From an uncultured Oscillospiraceae bacterium (lineage in GTDB: Bacteria > Bacillota > Clostridia > Oscillospirales > Oscillospiraceae): a stretch of DNA of 51,747 nt. Where the stretch lies: the NCBI GenBank assembly GCA_944387625.1, contig CALXFQ010000005.1, positions 1-51,747 on the forward strand, given 5' to 3'. How positions within the stretch are numbered: position 1 is the stretch's first letter; each line of letters starts with the position of its first letter. Of the stretch, positions 1 to 7,149 are shown piece by piece. Both the position numbers and the translations under genes were made by a program. A model generated the notes under the pieces. The model had not been told where the DNA came from. It ran no database searches and saw only the letters and a list, made by a program, of their open reading frames with translations.

Positions 1-1
1 G

Positions 2-76
2 GTGACGACGATGACCGGCATTTTCGACGGCTGTGAGGCCCTGGCCGAAAAGCCCGCCTGGTACGATGAAGACTGA
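2..76 (+). CDS. C-terminal end of an unidentified protein (partial)
   Basis: An open frame enters from the left edge and stops at TGA 74-76, giving about 24 residues that end in KPAWYDED. A rho-independent terminator starts 8 nt after the stop, which supports this being a true gene end. The fragment is too short to assign to a family, and its strand and frame rest only on the stop plus terminator. Confidence 0.5.
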   Translation: MTTMTGIFDGCEALAEKPAWYDED

Positions 77-83
77 TCTGAAT

Positions 84-112
84 GGGACGGGGCGATGTTC
101 CGTCCCGTTTTT
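84..112 (+). terminator. rho-independent terminator
   Basis: A 7-bp stem GGGACGG (84-90) pairs with CCGTCCC (100-106) and is followed by GTTTTTG. It ends the partial upstream gene and separates it from tex. Confidence 0.75.
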
Positions 113-174
113 GCGCCTTTCTTTTTTGCCGGCGGTGTGCTATGATGTCCGGGATCAAACAAAGGAGCCAGGAT

Positions 175-2316
175 ATGATGACCATTTCAGAACAGCTTTC
201 CCAGGAATTGGGACAAAAGCTTCAATATGTGGAGAACGTGATCGCCCTGATCGATGAGGGCAACACGATCCCCTTCATCGCCCGCTACCGCAAGGAGCTT
301 CATGGCGCTATGGACGACACCACCCTGCGGGCCTTGGAGACCCGGCTGAACTACCTGCGGAACCTGGCGGAACGCCGGGAGGAGGTCAAGCGGTCGATCG
401 ACAGCCAGGGCAAGCTCACCCAGGCGCTTTCCGATGCCATCGACAGCGCCGCCACCGTGGCGGAGGTGGAGGACCTGTACCGGCCCTATAAGCAGAAGCG
501 GCGCACCCGGGCCTCCGTCGCCCGGGAGCGGGGACTGGAGCCGCTGGCGGCGGCCATCTTCGCCCAGGAAGGGGCGGATCCGTATGTGCTGGCCCAGGGG
601 TATATCGACCCGGAGAAAGGGGTCGGGAGCGTGGAGGATGCCCTCCAGGGGGCCAGCGACATCATCGCCGAAGACCTGTCTGACGACGCCAAGATCCGCA
701 AAGACCTGCGGGCCTTGGTCAACCGCCGGGGGTATCTGCAAAGCAAGGCGGACGATCCGGAAACGGATACGGTGTTCAGACTTTACTACGACTTCGCTCA
801 GCCGATCAGCCGGCTCCTGGACCACCAGATCCTGGCGATCTGCCGGGGGGAGAAGGAGGGGGTCTTGAAGGTCGCTGTGGTCCTGCCGGGGAACGAGGGC
901 GCGGCGCTGGTGTGCCGGGCGGCCCTGAAGCCCACCGCCCGGGTCTGCCCGGTGGTCCGGGCCGCCGCAGAGGATGCCTACCAGCGGCTGATCTTCCCGT
1001 CGATCTGCCGCCAGGTCCGCGCGGACCTGGCGGACCGGGCCTATACCGGGGCCATCGCCAATTTCGCGCTGAACCTGCGGCCGCTGCTCATGCAGCCGCC
1101 GGTGAAGGGCTTCGTGACCATGGGCCTGGACCCGGGCTACCGCAACGGCTGCAAGGTGGCGGTGGTAGACCCTACCGGCAAGGTGCTGGATACCGCTGTG
1201 GTGTATCCCACCTTCAGCGAAAAGAAGAAGCAGGGATCGATCGATACCCTCCGCGCCATGATGCGCCGCCACGGCGTCCGGCACATCGCCATCGGCAACG
1301 GCACCGCCTCCCGGGAGACCGAGGCCATGACCGTGGAGCTGCTGAGGTCCTTCCCGGAGGCCAGTTACGCCATCGTCAACGAGGCGGGGGCCTCGGTGTA
1401 CTCCGCCTCCCCGCTGGCGGCGGAGGAGTTCCCGGGATACGATGTGAACCTGCGCTCTGCCGTGTCGATCGCCCGGCGGCTCCAGGACCCGCTGGCGGAG
1501 CTTGTGAAGATCGACCCCAAGGCCATCGGCGTGGGCCAGTATCAGCATGACTGTCCCCAGAAGGAGCTGGACGCCGCCCTGGGGGCGGTGGTGGAGGACT
1601 GCGTCAACGCGGTGGGGGTGGACGTGAACACCGCCTCCCGGAGCCTGCTGCAGCAGGTGTCCGGCCTGAACGCCACCACGGCAAAGAACATCGTGGCCTA
1701 TCGGGAGGAGCACGGGGCCTTCACCAGCCGGAGCCAGCTGAAAAAGGTGCCAAAGCTCGGCCCCAAAGCCTTCCGGCAGTGCGCCGGGTTCCTTCGGGTG
1801 CCGGAGAGCCGGGAGCTGCTGGACAACACCGGCGTCCATCCTGAGTCCTACGACGCGGCCAAAGCCCTGCTGAGCCTCTTCGGCCTGGAAAAGACCGGCG
1901 ATCTGGCGGACCTTCCCGCCAAGCTGGCGGACTACGGGCCGGAGAAGGCCGCCGAAGGATGCGGAGCAGGGGCGCTGACCCTGACGGACATCGCCAAGGA
2001 GCTGGCAAAGCCCGGCCGGGACCCTCGGGAGGACCTGCCCGCCCCGGTGCTTCGGAAGGACGTGCTGGAGATGAAGGACCTGAAGCCCGGGATGGTCCTC
2101 AGCGGCACGGTGCGGAACGTGATCGATTTCGGCGTGTTCGTGGACATCGGCGTCCACCAGGACGGCCTGGTCCACATCTCCCAGGTAGCCTCCCGCCGGG
2201 TCCGCCACCCCAGCGAGGTGGTGCAGGTGGGGGACGTGGTAAAGGTGGTGGTCCTGGAGGTGGACGAAAAATGCCGCCGGATCGGCCTGTCCATGAAGCA
2301 GGCGCCTAAAGGATGA
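175..2316 (+). CDS. tex: Tex-family RNA-binding transcription accessory protein
   Basis: A 713-aa protein of typical Tex length. Visible domains in order: the N-terminal helical region beginning MMTISEQLSQELG, an YqgF/RuvX-like RNase H fold near residue 313 (VTMGLDPGYRNGCKVAVVD), a helix-hairpin-helix region near 492 (LLQQVSGLNATTAKNIVAY), and a C-terminal S1 RNA-binding domain near 636-705 (GVFVDIGVHQDGLVHISQV). Family members bind nucleic acid and are linked to transcription and RNA quality control. The open frame extends upstream to 82, but that stretch lies in the preceding terminator; AAAGGAG at 161-167 places the start at the tandem ATGs 175/178. An extended -10 (TGC TATGAT, 138-146) precedes it. 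It appears monocistronic, as a hairpin follows at 2321. Confidence 0.95.
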   Translation: MMTISEQLSQELGQKLQYVENVIALIDEGNTIPFIARYRKELHGAMDDTTLRALETRLNYLRNLAERREEVKRSIDSQGKLTQALSDAIDSAATVAEVEDLYRPYKQKRRTRASVARERGLEPLAAAIFAQEGADPYVLAQGYIDPEKGVGSVEDALQGASDIIAEDLSDDAKIRKDLRALVNRRGYLQSKADDPETDTVFRLYYDFAQPISRLLDHQILAICRGEKEGVLKVAVVLPGNEGAALVCRAALKPTARVCPVVRAAAEDAYQRLIFPSICRQVRADLADRAYTGAIANFALNLRPLLMQPPVKGFVTMGLDPGYRNGCKVAVVDPTGKVLDTAVVYPTFSEKKKQGSIDTLRAMMRRHGVRHIAIGNGTASRETEAMTVELLRSFPEASYAIVNEAGASVYSASPLAAEEFPGYDVNLRSAVSIARRLQDPLAELVKIDPKAIGVGQYQHDCPQKELDAALGAVVEDCVNAVGVDVNTASRSLLQQVSGLNATTAKNIVAYREEHGAFTSRSQLKKVPKLGPKAFRQCAGFLRVPESRELLDNTGVHPESYDAAKALLSLFGLEKTGDLADLPAKLADYGPEKAAEGCGAGALTLTDIAKELAKPGRDPREDLPAPVLRKDVLEMKDLKPGMVLSGTVRNVIDFGVFVDIGVHQDGLVHISQVASRRVRHPSEVVQVGDVVKVVVLEVDEKCRRIGLSMKQAPKG

Positions 2317-2320
2317 TAAA

Positions 2321-2342
2321 GGACCGGCCCGCGGGCCGGTCC
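2321..2342 (+). terminator. hairpin after tex, left bracket of repeat island A
   Basis: GGACCGGCC...GGCCGGTCC forms a strong stem 4 nt after the tex stop. There is no T-run directly after it, but a second hairpin (CCCCTTCGGGG, 2357-2367) follows. A 24-nt near-copy including this hairpin (22 of 24 identical) recurs at 2809-2832, on the far side of the island. Confidence 0.6.
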
Positions 2343-2402
2343 AAGACTGTCGAAAACCCCTTCGGGGCTGTTTGTTCCAAGCCCCGATATTCTGCCCACC
2401 CA

Positions 2403-2637
2403 CTTGGCTCTCCCTATGGGGGTGAGCGAAGCGAAGCCGCGGTAGTGAATGACGGTCCGGTGGACCGTCAGAGCCGCGACCGGGTCGCGCCGCAGCGCGC
2501 TGGCAGGCCGAACGGCCTGACGGAGAGGGTGCTCACGCCACTCTTTCAGACTAGCGTTTCCTAAATACGAAACGCCGCGACCCTCTCAGGCACGGCCCCT
2601 ACGGGTCCGTGCCAGCTCTCCCAAAGGGAGAGCCAAG
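2403..2637 (+). repeat. 235-bp palindrome-rich repeat element, copy 1
   Basis: Ends are imperfect inverted repeats: CTTGGCTCTCCCTATGGG on the left and CCCAAAGGGAGAGCCAAG on the right. Inside are several hairpin units: GACGGTCCGGTGGACCGTC, GCGCCGCAGCGCGC, GGCAGGCCGAACGGCCTG, and GGCACGGCCCC...GGGTCCGTGCC in the opposite arm. Every unit is found again in copy 2 (24870-25104), also exactly 235 bp. No ORF with a ribosome site lies inside. It looks like a REP/MITE-like non-autonomous element; I cannot name a family. Confidence 0.75.
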
Positions 2638-2810
2638 GGCGTCGATGGAGTGTCGGGGCGTGGTGGAAGGTCGAGGCGCGCTCCTGTAGAGAGCGCCATG
2701 GCCCCGCTTTTCGGGGCTCAGACTGTCGAAAAATCCCCGTCGGGGCTTTTCGGCAAAGAAGATGCCGTCAGCGGACGGCAAACTCCGCAAGGCTTTTTGT
2801 ACACGAGGAA

Positions 2811-2836
2811 GGACCGGCCTGAGGGCCGGTCCTTTT
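2811..2836. terminator. rho-independent terminator, right bracket of island A
   Basis: GGACCGGCC (2811-2819), loop TGAG, GGCCGGTCC (2824-2832), TTTT. The T-run is on the plus strand, but the hairpin abuts the nrdD stop (2839) and may also end nrdD on the minus strand. Its arms are identical to those at 2321-2342. Confidence 0.7.
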
Positions 2837-2838
2837 GA

Positions 2839-5013
2839 TCACAGGTGCAGTACCCGGTCCCGGATCTCTTGGGTCCGGCCCTGGTTCCAATACTGGGTGC
2901 CGATATAGCCGCAGGTGCGGCGAGCCACGTTCATCTTGCTCTGGTCCTGGTTGCCGCACTGAGGGCAGGTCCACACCAGCTTGCCGTCCACTTCCTCGAT
3001 AACGATCTCGCCGTCGAAGCCGCAGACCTGGCAGTAGTCGGATTTGGTGTTCAGCTCGGCGTACATGATGTTGTCGTAGATGAACTGCATCACCTGGAGC
3101 ACCGCGTCGATGTTGTTCTGCATATTAGGCACTTCCACATAGCTGATCGCGCCGCCGGGGGAGAGCTGCTGGAACTGGGCCTCGAACGCCAGCTTGGTGA
3201 AGGCGTCGATCGGCTCGGTCACATGGACATGGTAGGAGTTGGTGATGTAGCTCTTGTCCGTGATGCCGGGGATCATGCCGAAGCGATTTTGCAGGCACTT
3301 GGCGAACTTGTAGGTGGTGGACTCCAGGGGCGTGCCGTAGAGGGAGAAGTCGATGTTGTGCAGGGCCTTCCAGCCCTTGCAGGCGTCGTTCATGTGCCGC
3401 ATGACTTCCAGGGCGAAGGGCTTGGCCTCCTCTTCGGTGTGGGATCTGCCGGTCATGTACTTGACACATTCATAAAGGCCGGCGTAGCCCAGGGAGATGG
3501 TGGAATAGCCGCCGTAGAGCAGCTTGTCGATCGGCTCTCCTTTTTTCAACCGGGCAAGCGCGCCATACTGCCACAAGATCGGGGCGGCGTCGGACAGGGT
3601 GCCTTTGAGCCGTTCGTGGCGGCACATCAGCGCCCGGTGGCACAGCTCCAGCCGCTCGTCGAAAACCTGCCAGAACTTGTCCATATCCCGGCCGGAGGAC
3701 AGCGCCACGTCCACCAGGTTGATGGTGACCACGCCCTGGTTGAACCGGCCGTAGTACTTGGGCTTGCCGTTTTCGTCCAGGTAGGGGGTGAGGAAGGACC
3801 GGCAGCCCATGCAGGTGTAGCAGTGGCCCTCGCCGTTGGCGTCCACTTTCAGCTCCAGCATCTTCTTCTCGGAGATGTAGTCCGGCACCATCCGCTTGGC
3901 GGTGCACTGGGCCGCCAGCTTCGTCAGATACCAGTAGGGCGTGCCTTCCCGCACGTTGTCCTCTTCCAGCACATAGATCAGCTTGGGGAAGGCGGGGGTG
4001 ATCCACACGCCCTTTTCGTTTTTCACGCCCTCATAGCGCTGGCGCAGGGTCTCCTCGATGATCATGGCCAGGTCCTTCTTCTCCTGCTCGGACCGGGCCT
4101 CGTTCAGGTACATGAACACGGTGATGAAGGGGGCCTGACCGTTGGTGGTCATCAGGGTCACCACCTGGTACTGGATCGTCTGGACGCCCCGGTTGATCTC
4201 CTCCCGGACCCGGGATTCCACCACGGCGCAGATCTGCTCCTCCTCCGGCCGGACGCCCAGCAGCTCCAGCTCCGCCTCCACGTTCTTCCGGATCCGCTCC
4301 CGGCTGATCTGGACGAAGGGGGCCAGATGGGTCAGGCTGATGGACTGGCCGCCGTACTGGTTGGAGGCCACCTGGGCGATGATCTGAGTGGCGATGTTGC
4401 AGGCGGTGGAGAAGGAGTGGGGCTTATCGATCCGGGTGCCGGAGATCACGGTGCCGTTTTGCAGCATATCCTCCAGGTCCACCAGGTCACAGTTGTGCAT
4501 ATGCTGGGCATAGTAGTCCGAATCGTGGAAGTGGATGATGCCGGCCTCGTGGGCCTCCACGATGTCCTGGGGCAGTAAGATCCGGCGGGTGATGTCCTTG
4601 CTGACCTCACCGGCCATATAGTCCCGCTGGACGGCATTGATGGTGGGGTTCTTGTTGGCGTTCTCCTGCTTGACCTCCTCGTTATTGCACTCGATCAAAG
4701 AGAGGATCCGGTCGTCGGTGGTGTTGGACTGGCGCAGCAGACTGCGCTTGTAGCGGTAGGTGATGTAGCACTTGGCGACCTCAAAAGCGCCGTGGGCCAT
4801 GATGGACTTCTCCACCAGGTCCTGGATCTCCTCCACCGAGGGGCTGCGGCCCAGCTCTTCACAGGCGATCTGCACGCTCTGCGAGATCCGCTTGATCTGC
4901 AGGGGGGTCATCCGGACTGCTTCTTCCACGGCATCGTTGGCCTTGGTCACGGCCATCTCGATCTTTCGGATATCGAAGGTCTCTTCGGCGCCGTTTCGCT
5001 TGATGATCTTCAT
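2839..5013 (-). CDS. nrdD: anaerobic (class III) ribonucleoside-triphosphate reductase
   Basis: A 724-aa glycyl-radical enzyme that reduces NTPs to dNTPs without oxygen. An ATP-cone occupies about residues 1-95 (MKIIKRNGAEETFDIRKIE). The catalytic domain contains GRFNQGVVTINLVDVAL. The C-terminus has a four-Cys zinc site (CQVCG...CPQCG) and the glycyl-radical loop RRTCGYIG, with the radical Gly near 702. The start is fixed by AAAGGAGG about 10 nt upstream. The activase gene nrdG is not adjacent; it sits near 39.5 kb. Two NrdR boxes over the promoter indicate repression by NrdR, whose gene is not in this window. Confidence 0.97.
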   Translation of the reverse strand: MKIIKRNGAEETFDIRKIEMAVTKANDAVEEAVRMTPLQIKRISQSVQIACEELGRSPSVEEIQDLVEKSIMAHGAFEVAKCYITYRYKRSLLRQSNTTDDRILSLIECNNEEVKQENANKNPTINAVQRDYMAGEVSKDITRRILLPQDIVEAHEAGIIHFHDSDYYAQHMHNCDLVDLEDMLQNGTVISGTRIDKPHSFSTACNIATQIIAQVASNQYGGQSISLTHLAPFVQISRERIRKNVEAELELLGVRPEEEQICAVVESRVREEINRGVQTIQYQVVTLMTTNGQAPFITVFMYLNEARSEQEKKDLAMIIEETLRQRYEGVKNEKGVWITPAFPKLIYVLEEDNVREGTPYWYLTKLAAQCTAKRMVPDYISEKKMLELKVDANGEGHCYTCMGCRSFLTPYLDENGKPKYYGRFNQGVVTINLVDVALSSGRDMDKFWQVFDERLELCHRALMCRHERLKGTLSDAAPILWQYGALARLKKGEPIDKLLYGGYSTISLGYAGLYECVKYMTGRSHTEEEAKPFALEVMRHMNDACKGWKALHNIDFSLYGTPLESTTYKFAKCLQNRFGMIPGITDKSYITNSYHVHVTEPIDAFTKLAFEAQFQQLSPGGAISYVEVPNMQNNIDAVLQVMQFIYDNIMYAELNTKSDYCQVCGFDGEIVIEEVDGKLVWTCPQCGNQDQSKMNVARRTCGYIGTQYWNQGRTQEIRDRVLHL

Positions 5014-5046
5014 TCTTTTTCGACCTCCTTTTGTGTAGCACGGCCT

Positions 5047-5074
5047 ATTATACTACATATTGTGGTTTTTGCAA
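5047..5074 (-). promoter_or_regulatory. nrdD promoter
   Basis: Read on the minus strand: -35 TTGCAA (plus 5069-5074), 16-bp spacer, -10 TATAAT (plus 5047-5052). The spacer and -10 are overlapped by NrdR box 1. Confidence 0.65.
5050..5065. promoter_or_regulatory. NrdR box 1
   Basis: On the minus strand CCACAATATGTAGTAT. The central 10 bases fit the CwAtATaTwG core of the known NrdR box (acaCwAtATaTwGtgt), allowing G for the lower-case a. It overlaps the nrdD -10 element. Confidence 0.7.
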
Positions 5075-5082
5075 GAGGGAGA

Positions 5083-5098
5083 ACACTAAATCATGTGT
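5083..5098. promoter_or_regulatory. NrdR box 2
   Basis: ACACTAAATCATGTGT matches 13 of 16 positions of the NrdR consensus, including both outer ACAC/GTGT half-sites. It starts 33 bp from box 1, close to three helical turns, as expected for paired NrdR boxes. Confidence 0.7.
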
Positions 5099-5163
5099 CA
5101 AAAATAAAAGTTGGGATCTGTGCATTTTTTTGTCGGCCGGGACTATCGAAATTCGGAAGGATG

Positions 5164-5172
5164 TGGTATAAT
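5164..5172 (+). promoter_or_regulatory. extended -10 promoter of galM
   Basis: TGG TATAAT (5164-5172) lies 31 nt before the galM start. No good -35 is visible, which fits an extended -10 promoter. Confidence 0.55.
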
Positions 5173-5203
5173 CTTAATATATCAACGATCGGGAGGATGT
5201 ATC

Positions 5204-6217
5204 ATGATCAGTGGATTCGGCTGTCTGCCCGACGGCAGGGAAGCAAAGCTGTATACCTTGGACAACGGTATCCTGAGAGCCACCGTCACAGATCTGGGGG
5301 CCACCCTGGTGAGCCTGTTCGTGCCGGACCGCCAGGGCCGGATGGCCGATGTGGTGCTGGGCTACGACGACGCCATGGGCTACTGGAACGGTACTTGCTT
5401 TTTCGGGGCCACCGTGGGCCGCAATGCCAATCGCATCAAAAACGCCTGCTTCCAGCTGGGCGGCAAGCGGGTGGAGCTGGAGCAGTCCGAGGGCTGTAAC
5501 AATCTCCATAGCGGTACGGACTTTTTCAATAAGCGGATCTGGCAGGCGCTGGTCCGGGAGGAGAACAAGGTCACCTTCTATCTGGACAGCCCGGAGGGGG
5601 ACCAGGGTTTCCCGGGGAATGCTCGGATCTGGGTGGTCTATACCCTGGAGGGCAGCAGTCTGAAGGTGGGCTTCCATATGCTCAGCGACCGGGACACGGT
5701 GTTCAACATGACCAACCACAGCTATTTCAACCTGGCCGGTCACGACCAGCCCCAGCGGGCCATGGACCAGGTGCTGATGATGCCTGCCCGGTATTTCACC
5801 CCCAGCGACGCCCAGTCGATCCCCACCGGCGAGGTCCGCGGCGTGGCTGGCACGCCTATGGACTTCCGGGAGCCTAAGCCCCTGAGCCGGGACATCGAAG
5901 AAGACTACGAGCCGCTGAAGCTCCAAAAGGGATATGACCACAACTTCGAGGTGTTCTGCGCGCCCTGCGCCATTTTGTCCGATCCCTGGTCCGGCCGGTC
6001 CATGACCGTGACCACCGACTGCCCCGGCGTCCAGCTCTACACCGGCAACTATGTGCAAGACCGCGGCAAGGGCGGCGTGGCGTATCCTGAGCGCAGCGGC
6101 GTGTGTCTGGAGACCCAGTTCTGGCCGGACTCGGTGAACCACCCGGAGTGGAAGCAGCCCTTCGCCAAGGCCAACGTGACCAACAGCTCTGAGACCACGT
6201 TCCAGTTCCGCTGGTGA
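5204..6217 (+). CDS. galM: aldose 1-epimerase (mutarotase)
   Basis: A 337-aa cytoplasmic enzyme interconverting alpha and beta anomers of galactose and other hexoses. Family motifs: GRNANRI, the NNLHSGTDFFNKRIW region, the catalytic His in NHSYFNLAGHD (about residue 170) and the catalytic Glu in LETQFWPDSVNHPEW (about 303). The start at ATG 5204 is chosen because GGGAGG (5191-5196) lies just upstream; the longer frame back to 5111 has no ribosome site and crosses the promoter. Monocistronic, with its own promoter and a strong terminator. No galactose operon genes are nearby. Confidence 0.95.
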   Translation: MISGFGCLPDGREAKLYTLDNGILRATVTDLGATLVSLFVPDRQGRMADVVLGYDDAMGYWNGTCFFGATVGRNANRIKNACFQLGGKRVELEQSEGCNNLHSGTDFFNKRIWQALVREENKVTFYLDSPEGDQGFPGNARIWVVYTLEGSSLKVGFHMLSDRDTVFNMTNHSYFNLAGHDQPQRAMDQVLMMPARYFTPSDAQSIPTGEVRGVAGTPMDFREPKPLSRDIEEDYEPLKLQKGYDHNFEVFCAPCAILSDPWSGRSMTVTTDCPGVQLYTGNYVQDRGKGGVAYPERSGVCLETQFWPDSVNHPEWKQPFAKANVTNSSETTFQFRW

Positions 6218-6227
6218 TCTATACATT

Positions 6228-6263
6228 AAAACGGGACATTTCTTGATGAAATGTCCCGTTTTT
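6228..6263. terminator. bidirectional terminator between galM and the Cys-rich gene
   Basis: AAAACGGGACATTTC, loop TTGAT, GAAATGTCCCGTTTTTT: a perfect 12-bp core stem with A/T runs on both sides. It serves galM (+) and the convergent gene that ends at 6283 (-). Confidence 0.92.
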
Positions 6264-6282
6264 TGTGCTGGCTTTTGTTCGG

Positions 6283-7098
6283 TCAGCTCTCGCCGCAGCA
6301 GCCGCAGTCTTTTTTGTCGCAGCTCTTGGGCGTGAACCGATCGGCGGGGAAGGGGATGCGGCTGAACATCTCGCAGGGATCGTCGGCGCAGCCTGGGGCG
6401 TCACAGCACTCCTTGGTGGGGATCGACCAGTCTACCACCGGCACCACCAGCTGGGCGTCCCGCTCCAGACGGATGATCGAGAACTGGCCCAGGGTGACGT
6501 ACAGCCGCCGCCGTTCCGAGGTCAGCACCAGCTCCTCGTCGAACAGCGAGCAGATGTGGGGCGGCACCTGGCAGGTCTCCTGACCGGCCCGGTCGCATGC
6601 TTCCGTGACTCGGGAACTGAGGACCATGGGATCGAGCACCTCCACCACAGCCGTGGGAAGATCGGAGCGGACCTTCACCGGGCCGTCCGGCCCATAGAGC
6701 CGGGTGCGGGAAGTGAAGACGTGGGCGCGGGAGTCCTCACCGCACAGCACCGCCCGCTTGGAGAACACCGCCAGTCCGCACAGGGCGGCAGGCCGCCCCG
6801 CGCCCAAGGTGGCGTCGGCGACGATCCGGTAATAGAAGGTCACGTCGATGCAGTAGTGGGTCCGGTCGAAGGCCACCTGCTCTACATCGATGCTGGCGTG
6901 GAGCAGTTCGGCACAGCGGACCCGTACCGTGGCACACGAGTCCAAGATCGCCTGGGATCCACAGGTCAGATATACCCGCAGATCTTCGATGCAGTCTTTG
7001 TCCCGGCAGCTGTCGGTGATCTTTTGGGTGTGGATGGACAGCGTTTCCTGCGGGTCCTCGGGCCTGCATTGGGACGTGTCCTGACAGCGTTCAGACAT
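6283..7098 (-). CDS. conserved cysteine-rich protein of unknown function
   Basis: 271 aa with well over fifteen cysteines, many at the two ends (MSERCQDTSQCRPED at the start, CDKKDCGCCGES at the end). No signal peptide or membrane segment is visible. The middle alternates beta-strand-like stretches (CIDVTFYYRIVAD, RRLYVTLGQFSIIRLERD) around a conserved-looking VVEVLDPM. It resembles a family of uncharacterised clostridial proteins I recall beginning with a CKDKDCIEDLRVYL-type motif; a spore-coat or structural role is possible but only inference. A GGGAGGT site precedes ATG 7098. Its promoter is unclear; the desulfurase gene upstream on the same strand ends 51 nt away, so the two may be cotranscribed. 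Confidence 0.75.
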   Translation of the reverse strand: MSERCQDTSQCRPEDPQETLSIHTQKITDSCRDKDCIEDLRVYLTCGSQAILDSCATVRVRCAELLHASIDVEQVAFDRTHYCIDVTFYYRIVADATLGAGRPAALCGLAVFSKRAVLCGEDSRAHVFTSRTRLYGPDGPVKVRSDLPTAVVEVLDPMVLSSRVTEACDRAGQETCQVPPHICSLFDEELVLTSERRRLYVTLGQFSIIRLERDAQLVVPVVDWSIPTKECCDAPGCADDPCEMFSRIPFPADRFTPKSCDKKDCGCCGES

Positions 7099-7123
7099 GG
7101 TATTACCTCCCGATGGTGATTTT

Positions 7124-7143
7124 CCATAAGCGCAGGCTTATGG
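7124..7143. promoter_or_regulatory. inverted repeat between the desulfurase and Cys-rich genes
   Basis: CCATAAG-CGCAGG-CTTATGG forms a 7-bp hairpin in the 51-nt gap between two minus-strand genes. There is no T-run on the minus-strand side, so it may be an operator, a weak terminator or a processing hairpin. Confidence 0.3.
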
Positions 7144-7149
7144 GACAGT

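Larger units (their letters stand above)
2321..2832. repeat. non-coding structured repeat island A
   Basis: The 522 nt between tex and nrdD hold no convincing gene. Left to right: a GGACCGGCC hairpin, the motif AGACTGTCGAAAA (2344-2356), a CCCCTTCGGGG hairpin, a conserved leader ATATTCTGCCCACCCA, a 235-bp palindrome-rich element, a GGCCCCG...CGGGGCTCA hairpin (2700-2719), a second GACTGTCGAAAAA (2721-2733), a further CCCCGTCGGGG hairpin, the motif CGGCAAACTCCGCA, and a second copy of the GGACCGGCC hairpin. The same order of parts, with a different bracketing hairpin, recurs at 24787-25221. Confidence 0.8.

Noticed and set aside
82..174. N-terminal extension of Tex
   Set aside because: The segment contains the upstream terminator and the tex -10 element; the ribosome site supports ATG 175/178.
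187..2403. 738-aa open frame on the minus strand
   Set aside because: Antisense to tex and starting in the repeat island; no motif.
2403..2637. CRISPR array
   Set aside because: The repeats are nested inverted units, not evenly spaced direct repeats with unique spacers; no cas genes.
2313..2838. Short ORFs in repeat island A (for example 2313-2564 and 2650-2838)
   Set aside because: No ribosome sites; they translate palindromic repeat sequence and end in the hairpins.
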